From Pempheris klunzingeri (lineage: Eukaryota; Chordata; Actinopteri; Acropomatiformes; Pempheridae), in NCBI RefSeq assembly GCF_042242105.1, contig NC_092020.1:10128501-10192500 (forward strand): a DNA stretch of 64,000 bases, given 5' to 3'. A program made the position numbers and the translations under genes. Shown here piece by piece: positions 53,375 to 64,000 of this stretch (the first letter of the stretch is position 1; every line of letters starts with the position of its first letter). The notes beneath the pieces are model-generated. The model was not told the DNA's origin, made no database searches, and worked only from the letters and a program-made list of their open reading frames with translations.

Positions 53375-56300
53375 ATGTCAAGTTATTCATACATCTTTTT
53401 GGCTTCACAATGCTGGTTAACAAACTATCCCAAGTGTGTAAAAAGCAGGTTCCAACTTAATGTTTACATTTAATAATAACTGTTTGGTTTGTGGATTTAT
53501 GAGACAAACTGTTAAAATCCAAGAAAACCAGCATCTTCATCAGCATCTTCCTCTGAGCAATTATGTCCTACATGAGCACACCGTTAACCCAAAGTTAGAA
53601 AACTTTGGGTTATTTCATGTTTCTGTCTCTTCTCACTGATATGAAGTGGGCAGGATTAAGTTTGAAGACATCCCCAACTCCATTAGCAGAAGTGCAGTCC
53701 CAAACTTGCAGAGAACCTCCACCAGCTTCACTGTTGCCTGCAGACACTCATTATTGTACCGGGAACAAACTGCCTTCTGCTACAGCCACATATTTACCAT
53801 TTAGCTTCATCAGTCCATTTTCCTGCTCCCCAGTTCCTGTGTGTTGATGCACAGTTGAGTCTCTTGGTCATGTTTCCACGTCAGTGGTTTGGCTTTTTGG
53901 CCACAATACTTCCATGAAGACCACTTCTGACCAGACTTCTCTGGACAGTAGATGGTGTTCCTGGGTCCCGCTGGTTACTGCTGGTTCAGAGCTGATGACA
54001 CTGCTGGACATCTTCTGATCTCAAAGGGAAGTAAACACAATGTGTCCTTCATCTGCTGCACTAAGTTTCCTTGGCTGACCGCGCTGATGCAGCAGAACCA
54101 CCTGGAGTCTTGTTGCTGTGCTCAGTCTGAACATGATGACCTGTGACATCAAACTGTCTTCACCAACCTTGGTAGCAGAGTTTGGATGTTCCTCCCCCAG
54201 TTTTAATCCTCCAACAGCTGTTTCTGTTTCACTTCATGTTTCAACCTACATATGAAACTGATGGTCATCAGCACCTGTTTGGTATAACTGGTTCATCATA
54301 CACCTGAAAATGATCCTACAAAATCACTGACTCTGTGCAGGTGTACTTAGAAGAAGGCTGGTCACACCACATACTGATTTGGTTTAGATTTTTCTTCTGT
54401 TTGCTCACATTGTATTTTGTAAATCCATAAAAATAAACTATTAAGTTTTATATTTCTGAAAGCATTCTTACTTTACAGCATGACTTTTTGCACAGTACTG
54501 TAGTTTTCATTTCGCCTCCACAGCATGAAATAAGCGTTGTTTTTATTTATTGATTCATTGATTTCCCCACCCGCTGTAGCAGGTGGAGGGAATCTGCTGC
54601 AATAAGCCTCAAAGCGAGACCGGGGGCCTTGATCACTCAGCACAGATGCCAATAATACGCTCAGAGCATATAACCAGCTGGACATGTGTGTGATTTAAAA
54701 AGCTGTCTGGGAAGATTACCCTTCTCCTTCTGAGAGTCGAGTGAGTGACAGACATCAGAAACACTAAAGTGATGCCCGTGTGGATTGGCCTTTACTGTTG
54801 TATCCAAAACATTTTCTTCACCACAGAGTGCAAAGTTGAATCATTTAATCCTAATCCCACCTGTGATCTGGAAATCTCTGCTGTGGCTGAATCTTCGACC
54901 TGGCCTACGTAGAAAAAGTGGCCATGACCTAGGAAACAGAGCATGGTTTTAACAGTCTACACAATCGCCATGTTTCTGTCTAATGTCAAGTGAACTTTTG
55001 GCAAACTTCTGAAATGTTGCAAAAAAAAAGCATAGTTTGGTCAAACGTCGCACGACTGTAATAGAAGAGTAGAAGAGATGGATGAGACCGCACACACCTG
55101 TTCTTGCTACTAGCAGCCATGTTTTTGGACGTTATGGGAGAAAACGCTGACCAGTAAGTTCAGTATTGTCTTCATCAGAACTTATTCGACAGAGCTGTTC
55201 GCATCTTCCATTTTCTTCTTTTTCCAAAAAGTCAAGAACTACGTCGAGCGAGTGCTCTAACTTCAGTCTCATCTAATGCGATACTTCAAACTGCACACGA
55301 AACACGACTAATGAGACACTTCCTGCCCTGCCTAACTACATCCTGTCTGCTCCTAAAGATGAAGACGACACGTATATGTGAATGTACATACCTGACAGCC
55401 AAGCATTAATAAAGAGGACACCGACTGCTATGTTATACTTCAAACCATAAAGGGTGACTCCTCCCTGAGGAAAAACAAGAACATCAGAATAGACTTTTTG
55501 ATGAGAGACTAATATAATGGATGGATTTGTAACCAAAGGTTGAATTTAACAGCTTTGCAAGGTATCTTCTGTTACATTTTGGGACAACTGGACTACTGAC
55601 CGAGGGCATGGACAGCAGGTCATCAGGAGTCACAGTGACATCATTTCGGAGCTGGTGAAGCTGGTTATCACCTTCAGTGTGGAGCTCAAAGAGCTGGAAG
55701 AGGTGAGGAGAACTGTCACTAGCAGAAGTCGTTATGTACAGGCAGCTCTGTTTGTCTCTCTATCCAGTGCTTACTTTCTGCATGGGCTCAATCAAACTCA
55801 GGTCATAGACCATGAAACCGTCCACACCTGCCTTGATCTCCAGCAACTTCAGTCTAAGAGATGGGAGAAAAAGGGTATCACATGCGTCTGAAAACACAGG
55901 CTGTGAGGAGCAGAGTGACAAAGACACTCAAAGTCCTCTTTAAGGAGTTAAAAGTAAAGGTGGTGCATTTGAAATACCACTTCAACAAAATGAAAGAAGT
56001 GTTATTATAGTCTGTATAAAACAAGTGGATGGAGCCACTACGACGTCACCCACAGCCCCGGGGAATCGAACCAGCAACCTTCTGATTGAAAGATGACTCA
56101 CTCTACCTCTGAGCCCCTTATCTTAACTACTTTACTGAGTTTATTTTAGAGGTTTACAGCTGGGGGGTTAAGACCCTCCAAAAGAGTCACAAGATAAATG
56201 TGGTGCTTGTGAGGTAATTGATAGAATAAGATGGAAGCAAAAAAGTTCTGCTATTCGAATTCATATCATTGTTGCTGAATCATCTTTAATCTTTGTCTAT

Positions 56301-57550
56301 TATAATGCATACACTTTCCTTGTTGGACCCCTTGCAGTTATCTAGTATAGTATAAAAGGGGAAGTGTGTTTTACAGCCAGGGCTGGCTGAGTTACTAAAT
56401 ACAAATTACATGGCGATTTTTGTAATTAGTAAAAAAAAATAAACTGGATTATAAAAAATGTAATCGAATCTGAATACTGAATACTTAAAAATCAAACAAT
56501 AAAAATATCATACTTGATACGAAAAAGTTCCATAAATATTTTTTTCAATGCTAATAAAATACTTTTTGCATATTCAGCTACCACTCTGGCCAACAAGTGA
56601 CAATTAAGGTATCATGGCAAATGCCTGAATGTAACATGAGAGCAGCACAAGCAAAGAATAGGCTAACCCTGTGAGGCTAACACCCTCTGAATCATGCCGT
56701 AATGGGAACTTTCCTGGCTTGAACTTTGTAATTTGGTACTAATTACAGGGAAATATGAAGAAAAGCTCATTTACACCCAAATAAATATTCATTCATTATT
56801 CATGAAGTATTCTTGCCTTCTTCTCGATATGTTCTTGCATTTGGATTTTCTCTGTTGCGATCAGTGTCATTATATTTTACCTGCTTTTATTGTGTTAAAG
56901 TTTATTGATCAAAATGAGCATTTATCAGTATTACTTATGAATTGTACTCCACATGTGTTTGTGTGTGAACAAGCTGCTGCAAACAACCTGCCCCTAGTAA
57001 GGTTAATAAAGCTGTCTGTATTGTGTTGTACTCATTTACTGTCGGAAACTTTCCATATAAGTTCAGTTCCATCCTTGCTTGTAGACAAGTTTCACTTTGT
57101 GCTGTGCCTACATCATTTTGCAAGTAATTGGACTTCAGTGATTAGAAGTGCATTAACAAAGAACTGTCCATATTTTCCCTATAATTAGTGCCAAATGACT
57201 TGCATCAAAACTGAGAAGTCATTCGGAAAGACTGAATTCTTTGTCTGTGAGACACAGTTACTGGTTCAGTGACAGAAAGCACAGCCCCAGCAAATTCAGC
57301 TCTGGGTTTACATTTCCTGAACTGCACTGCTTCGACTCTCTCATCTCTCAGGTTCCTGTGGATCCTGGTCCTGGTCCTGGTCCTGCTGATGTGGTTCTCT
57401 GCTTCATGAATCACTGCTGAGGATCGTCGTCCACTCGTCATGTTTTTCAATAATATCATACTGCTGATCTTTTAGTCACACTCCTATTGTTAGTGCTATA
57501 GTCACTGCTAGTATGTTGGTTGCTGTTTGTGTTCTCTCTCTCTCTCTCTG

Positions 57551-57581
<31 letters not shown>

Positions 57582-57839
57582 GTCCAACCTCCACCCAACA
57601 CAGACCCCTACAGAAGCCATCCACATTGAGCCTGGTTCTGTTCCAGGTTTCTTCCTGTTAAAGGGGAGTTCTTCCTCCACTGTTTCCTAATATAATATCT
57701 GATGCTGCTCATGTGGGGATTCTTGAATCCTTAATGTTGAATTCCTGAATCGTTGGGTCTCTCTCTAATTAAAGAGTTTGCTCTAGACCTGCTCTTTATG
57801 GAAAGAGTCTTGAGATAACACTGTTGTGAATTGGCGCTA

Positions 57840-57871
<32 letters not shown>

Positions 57872-58427
57872 TTGATTGACCATTCACTTTTACAAACGTG
57901 CATGTGTGTGAGCAGTGATGTTCCTACCTGGTGACAGTAGCCAGTGCCACCCTGTGGGAGTCACTGAGTCGGTCCTGTGGGAGCAGCAGGGCGGCCATGC
58001 CTCCTGTGGCCAGCGCCCCCCTGCGATGACACGTCTGAACCAACAGGTCCATGTAGCTGCGCAGGAAACGCTTCTCCATGTTGACATATTTACTGCGGTC
58101 AGGAAGCAGGAAGGCCTGTCGGTGACCTGGTGGACAGAGAGTGGCCTTTTTTCACCATAGCTTACCGACTTATTAATGATAACAGATATACTCAGGCGAA
58201 CACTAATTCTTCCCTGGACCCTCCCTCAACCAGTGGCTGGGTTCAGAGGTCGTCAGAATGTCCCGCTCACCAAACTTATTGACAAAGGAGGCCGAATAAT
58301 CCCAGATGCCACAATTGAGTCCTGCTGAATGGTCTCGCAGCTCGTACAGAATCTCCTCCATCTCAAATGCTGCCAACACATTTTCAATCAGCACCGTCGC
58401 CTTGATGCAGCCCAGTGGCAGGCCCAG

Positions 58428-58481
<54 letters not shown>

Positions 58482-59513
58482 TCACGTATATTCAAAATGT
58501 TGAAAAGAAATAAACGAAGAATTAGAGCTTGAAAATTTGAAAGTGAGATTTCTTCATTAAGCCTGCTGTGTTTGGCCTAAAGGGTGCTGGATGGGCTAAA
58601 AAACTCCATTAACACCAGGGAGGTCTGCGTTGCTAAGTCTATCCTGTGATCAAGCTCAGGTATGATTAAGTCTGACCGAGCAGCAGGGACACAGGAGAAT
58701 AAAGTGGCAGTATTTTGAATGTTTTCTGTGGTTACTTGATTTCTTGTGTTCGTGTGTCTTGTGTTGTAACTTTCCATTAACAGGTGCACAGCAAGCTAAA
58801 TCCCACCTGTGATGTATGATGCTGAATGTGAGTATATGTGTGTATATATATACTGTATTATATAATTTATCTAACAATGGCTGAACTGGACAACTTCTGC
58901 TGGCAGACGGTAAAACAGTCAGTACTCAACCAGAGAAAATATGTTTTGTCTGCTCATTTAAAGCAAAATCTGGGATTTTTGTTGAAAACCAATATCAAAT
59001 AAAAATGACAAGGTGCAAACATCCTAAGAATATAATAAGATATAAATAAAAGACTGCTGTGTGCATTAACGCCGACACATGCAGACTGTAGACCTTTTGT
59101 TGTGTCCAGACAAAGATCTTGTTCCACAGTCTGGCCTCCATGAAGCTCTCCACCTGCAGAGCGAGGAGAAACAGACTATGTTCACATCCCACACATCATC
59201 TGACTGGGTTTGACTTCAGTCACTTTTAGGGACACACACCAGACTTAAGACCAGTTGATTGGGGGTGGCTTATGCAAGTGGGGACAAAAAAGCCATGAAA
59301 CGTGCAGATTTGAGGAAATAAACTGAACGATGAAATGAAAAAGAATCAGAAGTAAAACAAAAAAGTATTTGTTGAGGCACTTGTATTAAAGAAAGGTGAA
59401 TGTCAGCCATCATGCCATAACACATTCATTAGACTGCATCTACTGGCCAGTGCCCACCCAGGGAGAGAGATCCCTGAGCAGGACACACTTCAAATCTCCC
59501 ACAGGTTAAGGAG

Positions 59514-59548
<35 letters not shown>

Positions 59549-62323
59549 TTTGAGAGGTAGAAAAAGGGTCCGCTCTTGTTTTCCAACAGTGTCTTTCCAC
59601 AGTGAAACATGAGGAGTCCAAAGTCAAAGAGAGGACCGGGAGCCTCCTTCCCCCCCACCTGAAGAGCAGAGGGTGTCCTCTTCATGACACTCGTACACTC
59701 ATTCATTTACAAAATGTCAAAAATCCTAAAAAGTTACCACAACACCAAAGTCACACTGGTAAAGCTGCTTCTTTTCACTTATTCTGATGGTATTTAATGT
59801 ACATTCATATCAATATGAGAGAACTAGAACCAGTATGTGCTTGGTATTTCTACTGATTACTCAATTATTAGAATGTCTCTGATTAATTCTCTTGTCACTG
59901 AGTGAACAGTGACATGTAAGCATATGAGTTTAAGAATACTAACAGAGTAATACAATAGAATAATAAGAATAGAATGATAGAAGGATTTCTCCGGCCACTG
60001 AACAAGTGAGAACAATCTCCACACTACCAGCAATACATCATTACTGGTGATTACTGTTATTGTGGATAAATAAAGTAACTGAACAAAGTGAAGTGAGACG
60101 ATGCTACACTACCATCAGGTTGTGCTCCACCATGTTCCAGGCACGAGGACGCAGCATCAGCACTGGAGCCTGAGATATGTGTGGAACATCTGTGAACACA
60201 TGGAGAGAGGAGGATGGATGGTGCAGTCCATGAGAAGAGCCTGACATAAACTCCACACCTGGAATGTCCACACAGATAATCTGGTCCACGTACAGCGGTG
60301 CAGCTGAACCAGCACGAGCAGTAAAGTAAAACACTTACTAGGGAACTGGTTGTGAACCGCCTGAAGAACATTATGGATGCCTTTGATCTGGTTGTAATAT
60401 GTCGGGCAGTTCCCGTCATCAAAGTCAACCTGCCCAAACCAGAGAGGGTTTCAACTTAGTCAACAGTGGGACAACAGAAAAGCCAGCTGTGGTTAAAAGC
60501 GATGGAAGAAATGGCAGCAGCTTTTTCACAGTCAAAGATGATGTCCCAATGAACAAGACTGGAGCTGTGTCCAAAATCAGTCCCTCATCGTCGTCATTCT
60601 GTGCCATCACCGGTGCTTCGTATGGACACTAGCCTACTTTTTTGTGTCACTGTGGACTTTGTGAGGGCAGTTTAGTATGGAGTCAAAGGATCTCCATATA
60701 AAAGAATAGATAACTAAAAGAATAAGAAAAGAAAAAATATAAAGAGGAATAAACACAAGAAGTTGGAAGTAAATAAAAATGTGGACTATTCAGAGAAATG
60801 ATTACGAGTAAACGTGGAAATACAGAGAGTTTTAGTGCAGACAACAGAAAGTAGAGGAGACCACCATGTTAAAAAACACGTGTTGGACGCCTCTCCTGTA
60901 CTCTGCTTTTGTCATGATGTCTCTTTCCCTGTCGTCTGTGCTGAAGAGCTGAAAAAAGGACTTGCGTCAAAATAAACTACAGTGTTTATTGTACTGTTGT
61001 GGTGTTTTGCGATGATCTCAAGGTGTTAAGTTCATTTATGAAGATCATATAAAATCTAAGGTGATGGTGCTGTGTAATTCTCACATCGCCACAGTCCAAC
61101 TGGAAACAAAGAGTATCAGAAGTTCACCCGAACAGAGTACGGTCACTTCAAAATGATTTCTACATTTGCAGTTATATATTATATACAGGGTTCACAAAAA
61201 GTTAGGGATATTCAACTTTCAGGTGAAATTTATGGCATTTAAGGCATTTAAGTATCAGCATGCAATGGTAGTTTCTTCATCTTAAACAATTTATTGAAAG
61301 AAAATCTAACAACAGTGGAGGGTAAATGAGGGTAAACGTAAAATTGGGACATGGCCAAAGGACGTCCACTCCTCTCCTTTCTGTGACTCTTCCAGTCTCT
61401 GGATCTCTGTTCCAACCTGCTGATGACACTCTGTGACCCTCTAAGCTCAGTGGACACTTCTGTCTGAGGACCTGTTTGAAGCCTCCAGTGTTGAGGTGCT
61501 GCTGATCAACTGTTAGGTGTCGTCTTGGTCTCATGATGTCAGAATGTGAACAGCATGATGAGGAGGACTGTTTAAATACCAATTCTAACTGAAGCAGGAA
61601 ATGTATTGGTCGATTCATGGATCAAACCTGTTGTGAATGTTGCTGTTAAGCTTCTTGTTAGAGAACAGCAACTTGTAAAAAAAGTACTGAAACACTGAAC
61701 AGTTGGACATGTGCATTCAAAAGTTTAGAGAAGGTCACATTAAGTTCACCTGGAAAGGTTAGAATGCATTTTAGGTTCATCCTGAAATTTCACCTGAAAG
61801 CCGAATATCCCTAACTTTTTGTGAGTAGTGTACTATATAAGGCATTTCACAGCCAAAACAGAGCTGACCTTCTGGGTCACAGATAAAAGATAGAGGTGGC
61901 ACCTGTATGCCTTGTGCTGATGAAAGCAAAGCTTTAATGAAGCGCTCGCTATTGCAGGGAGCCAGATCCCCGATGTCCACATGCCTCCTCTGGAGCCTCG
62001 GGGGTACAGGGAGCACCCTCCACGCTGGGTCTCTCCTGATATCTGTGGTGCTTTCCAGAAAGCTTGGCAGGTCACCAGAAAGGTCCAAGTGGGCCTTTCT
62101 GGACACTCGTAACTGCAGGACCTGAACAGAGCAGAGCAGACGTCTTATCCTGCCTTCAACGAGATGTCCATGCATTAAATAAAAAGGTCTTTTCCAGCCG
62201 TCCTACCTGATCCACCTCCGCATCAAATGTAGAGATGAGCTCATGCAGGAAGAGCAGGGAGTTGGGGGTGAAAAGCGCGTCATGCTCTGCTTCCAGACCT
62301 GAGGGAGGGGGAGACAGCTCCAT
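51411..62323 (-). CDS. Malate synthase, 14 exons, 546 aa, PTS1-like C terminus
   Basis: Condenses glyoxylate and acetyl-CoA to malate. Exons in transcript order: 62323-62207, 62121-61903, 60429-60339, 60189-60113, 59658-59548, 59153-59094, 58427-58271, 58126-57928, 55853-55775, 55693-55601, 55464-55392, 54928-54861, 53319-53195, 51582-51411; 1641 nt in frame. Visible motifs: [23 protein letters not shown] (156-158 hold the catalytic Arg), Mg ligands E240 and D268 with the family 28-residue spacing, near-signature [14 protein letters not shown] (256-269), and [11 protein letters not shown] with catalytic D438. It ends PRL, a tolerated PTS1 tripeptide, implying peroxisomes. Length is normal for the family (about 530-560). 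No isocitrate lyase is in the window. The start ATG is inferred; an extra upstream exon cannot be excluded. Confidence 0.95.
53326..53370. repeat. (AC)n at the malate synthase exon 13 acceptor
   Basis: In transcript orientation this is a GT run ending directly in GGCAG at the acceptor of the exon 53319-53195. Confidence 0.93.
53600..54503 (-). mobile_element. Decayed Tc1/mariner transposon
   Basis: The minus strand carries frames resembling the middle of a Tc1 transposase ([10 protein letters not shown], then NECLQATVK-like and GVGDVFKLN-like stretches, broken by frameshifts). The right edge, TTTTTGCACAGTACTGTA, matches a known fish Tc1 family end that opens TACAGTACTGTGCAAAAG. The left inverted repeat was not found. 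It lies in malate synthase intron 12. Confidence 0.75.
55990..56118 (-). mobile_element. tRNA-derived SINE
   Basis: The minus strand shows a Pol III A-box-like TCAGAGGTAGAGTGAG and a B box GGTTCGATTCC at tRNA spacing, with an unpaired acceptor stem, so this is a SINE head and not a tRNA gene. It lies in malate synthase intron 8. Confidence 0.75.
57460..57885 (+). mobile_element. Fish interspersed repeat with (ATTG)n tail
   Basis: A CT-rich block is followed by CCTGGTTCTGTTCCAGGTTT then CTTCCTGTTAAAGGGGAGTT, ending TTGGCGCTATATAAATAAA then GATTGATTGATTG. This is a highly repeated teleost sequence (LINE/SINE 3' region). It lies in malate synthase intron 8 and includes the (CT)n run at 57533-57582. 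Confidence 0.65.
58431..58480. repeat. (CA)n at the malate synthase exon 7 acceptor
   Basis: In transcript orientation this is a 50-nt TG run that ends TGTAG directly at the exon (58427). There is no separate pyrimidine tract. Confidence 0.95.
59517..59544. repeat. (GT)n at the malate synthase exon 5 donor
   Basis: In transcript orientation the donor GTAACAC runs straight into a CA repeat. Confidence 0.93.
61184..61832 (-). mobile_element. Tc1-like non-autonomous element, copy C
   Basis: About 649 bp with the same body as copies A and B. The right end is intact (to GTGAGTAGTGTA) and the left end has diverged (TACAGGGTTCACAAAAAG). The minus strand preserves the HTH-type stretch [12 protein letters not shown] and SGRPLA. 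It lies in malate synthase intron 2. Confidence 0.87.
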
Positions 62324-64000
62324 GCTGACTGGACGCTGTGGACCAAAAGTGTCATGATATCACAGTTCACCATCAGTGTATTTACAGAAAGGGGCTGATT
62401 TTAGGGCACCCAAAAAGACACAAGACCCATAACAACAAGAGCACACACGTGGACTCATGAATGCCAACACTCAAACGCTCAAAGTGGAAGAGTTGAGAAC
62501 ATTATGACTCCAAGTGCCAAATAGCAGCACTCATTCTCTGCTTCTTCCAGGAAACTGCCCCACAGCTCTACTCCATAACTCTTTGACATATCATCATCTC
62601 ACAGTACACTGTAAAGGTGTTAAAGTGCGCGTAAAGAGCTTCTTCTTTATGTATCCAAACTAAAACAAGACCACGTCAACAGCGGTAACAGTGGCCTCTG
62701 CTGCCCACGAGCGGTACTCACAGGATGCTGGCCCCTTTTCGTTCTGCTGATGTCTGAGTGAAGAATGCTATCGTGCCACTCTAATGACAGACAAAGTATT
62801 CTAACAACGCTCGACACAAGACCAGGCCGGAGAGAGCAAAGGAAAACCATCAGCACCCACAGACCCTGTTAAACCCACGGGGTGTGACGTAGGGCCATCA
62901 AGTGTTACACACTTCTCATGGGAGGCCATGCCCAAGTAACACATTACAAGAACAGGTGTTCGGGGTGCAAGGGTGGGGATGAGAGAGACACCATTCTCGC
63001 CATCACAAGTTATTTTAAGGTAAAATAGTTACATCGTTGTTTTAAATGGAAAACAGAGAAAAAAAGGAATATGTTTGAATTAGTTGTGAAGGAGTCCTGT
63101 TAGAATTATGAAAGTATTGTGCAGAACAATTTTTTGTTTGTCATTTTGTCAACTGATTGTTAGTACAAAGTTAGTGAGTAGTGCAGCTTTTAACAGAATG
63201 GAGGAAAAACTGATCATGATGTTCGATGACTTCCCACATCTTTACAGTAAGCCCCAGTCACAGGTTAGTACGGAAATTACAACACAAACACACCAGAAAA
63301 CCCACACCCAAAGTCATGTCTCCAGATATCTTATTTTTGTGTGCGACACAGTCCACGACATGGAGATTGTTTGGAATTTAGCTATAAAATGATTTAAACA
63401 ATTATTTGATTATCAAAAATAGCTGTAGATTAAAATGTCTGCTGCTCAGCTATTGGATTCTTTGAGTTTCAGCAAAAGCTTGCAGCTTTTTAGTCAGTTT
63501 GTGTGAATGTGGAGCAAGCATCGGTGCTGAGCAGTGCTCTCTCGGAGGGTTGAAAACTCCCAGCTACCCCTCTGCCAGTGCAGAGATTCTTCAATTCAAG
63601 CAGCTAAACATTTTGTACCCGTGATCAGTATTTTATTTGGATCGCTTTCATGCACAGGCAGCTCCTAAGGTTTGTCAAAGTGAAGCAGCATTCAGCACTT
63701 TAGAAACTAAAGCTAACGTACCGACTCTGAAGCTCAAAGTCCATCAAGCAGCACACCGTTAACACCCCCCCCCCCCCCACACACACACACACACACACAC
63801 ACACATTGCACTTACTGGTTTCTTTCCATCTCTCACCATGTGGCATTCTTTACGGTCCATAATGTTTATTCATCTGCAAAATCAGGTGCTATGGTGCTGC
63901 TCACAGACACGTTGGCCTCGGTTCATTCGGCACAGGTGGACTTTGGATTAGGACTTTCTTTGGTCGCTGTTTGAACAGGAAGATGTTTATTTGCAGAGTT
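62324..64000. other. Upstream flank of malate synthase; no gene recognised
   Basis: Should include the malate synthase promoter on the minus strand. No TATA box or clear control motif was identified. Small open frames (62647-62856 minus, 63108-63392 plus) have no recognisable domain. A poly-C/(AC)n run lies at 63766-63804. Confidence 0.5.
63766..63804. repeat. Poly-C followed by (AC)n
   Basis: About 13 C, then an AC dinucleotide run, in intergenic DNA. Confidence 0.93.

Noticed and set aside
56020-56118. Possible tRNA gene on the minus strand
   Set aside because: A and B boxes are present but no acceptor or anticodon stem pairing was evident; it fits a tRNA-derived SINE.
63108-63392. 94-codon plus-strand open frame near the window end
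   Set aside because: No recognisable domain, AT-rich, no splice or promoter support; may be chance.

Overview
The window is nuclear DNA from a ray-finned fish, most likely a percomorph teleost. The signs are split genes with GT..AG introns, abundant (GT)n/(AC)n microsatellites, Tc1-like transposon remnants, LINE and SINE debris, and a gene order matching the vertebrate neighbourhood ELF2 - MGARP - NDUFC1 - NAA15 (human 4q31). No bacterial or viral genes, CRISPR arrays or rRNA were seen. Every exon was placed by hand from homology, GT/AG borders and reading phase. The five reconstructed coding sequences each close in frame.

Layout. 1442-8700 (minus): elf2, an ETS transcription factor, 8 coding exons, 552 aa, with a likely promoter near 9.4-10.3 kb. 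13793-26899 (minus): mgarp, a mitochondrial membrane protein with an acidic tail. Five exons (26899 down to 17400) give 246 aa. A further large in-phase repeat-coding exon at 13793-14862 and another possible terminal exon at 20857-21024 suggest alternative 3' ends. 29712-31401 (minus): ndufc1, a complex I accessory subunit, 3 exons, 69 aa. 32326-45671 (plus): naa15, the NatA auxiliary subunit, 20 exons, 868 aa, divergent from ndufc1 across about 0.9 kb. 51411-62323 (minus): a complete 14-exon malate synthase, 546 aa, ending in a PTS1-like PRL. Placental mammals lack a working copy of this enzyme.

The genes do not form one pathway. Three relate to organelle metabolism (mgarp and ndufc1 in mitochondria, malate synthase probably in peroxisomes), naa15 acts on ribosomes, and elf2 acts in the nucleus. 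They are together because of ancient synteny.

The accessory DNA holds the unusual material: three copies of a non-autonomous Tc1-like element (one with 46-bp perfect inverted ends), a decayed Tc1 transposase copy, a tRNA-derived SINE, LINE fragments, a foldback MITE, a roughly 54-copy 14-bp minisatellite, two perfect short inverted repeats, and a partial duplicate of the malate synthase terminal exon 5 kb from the original.
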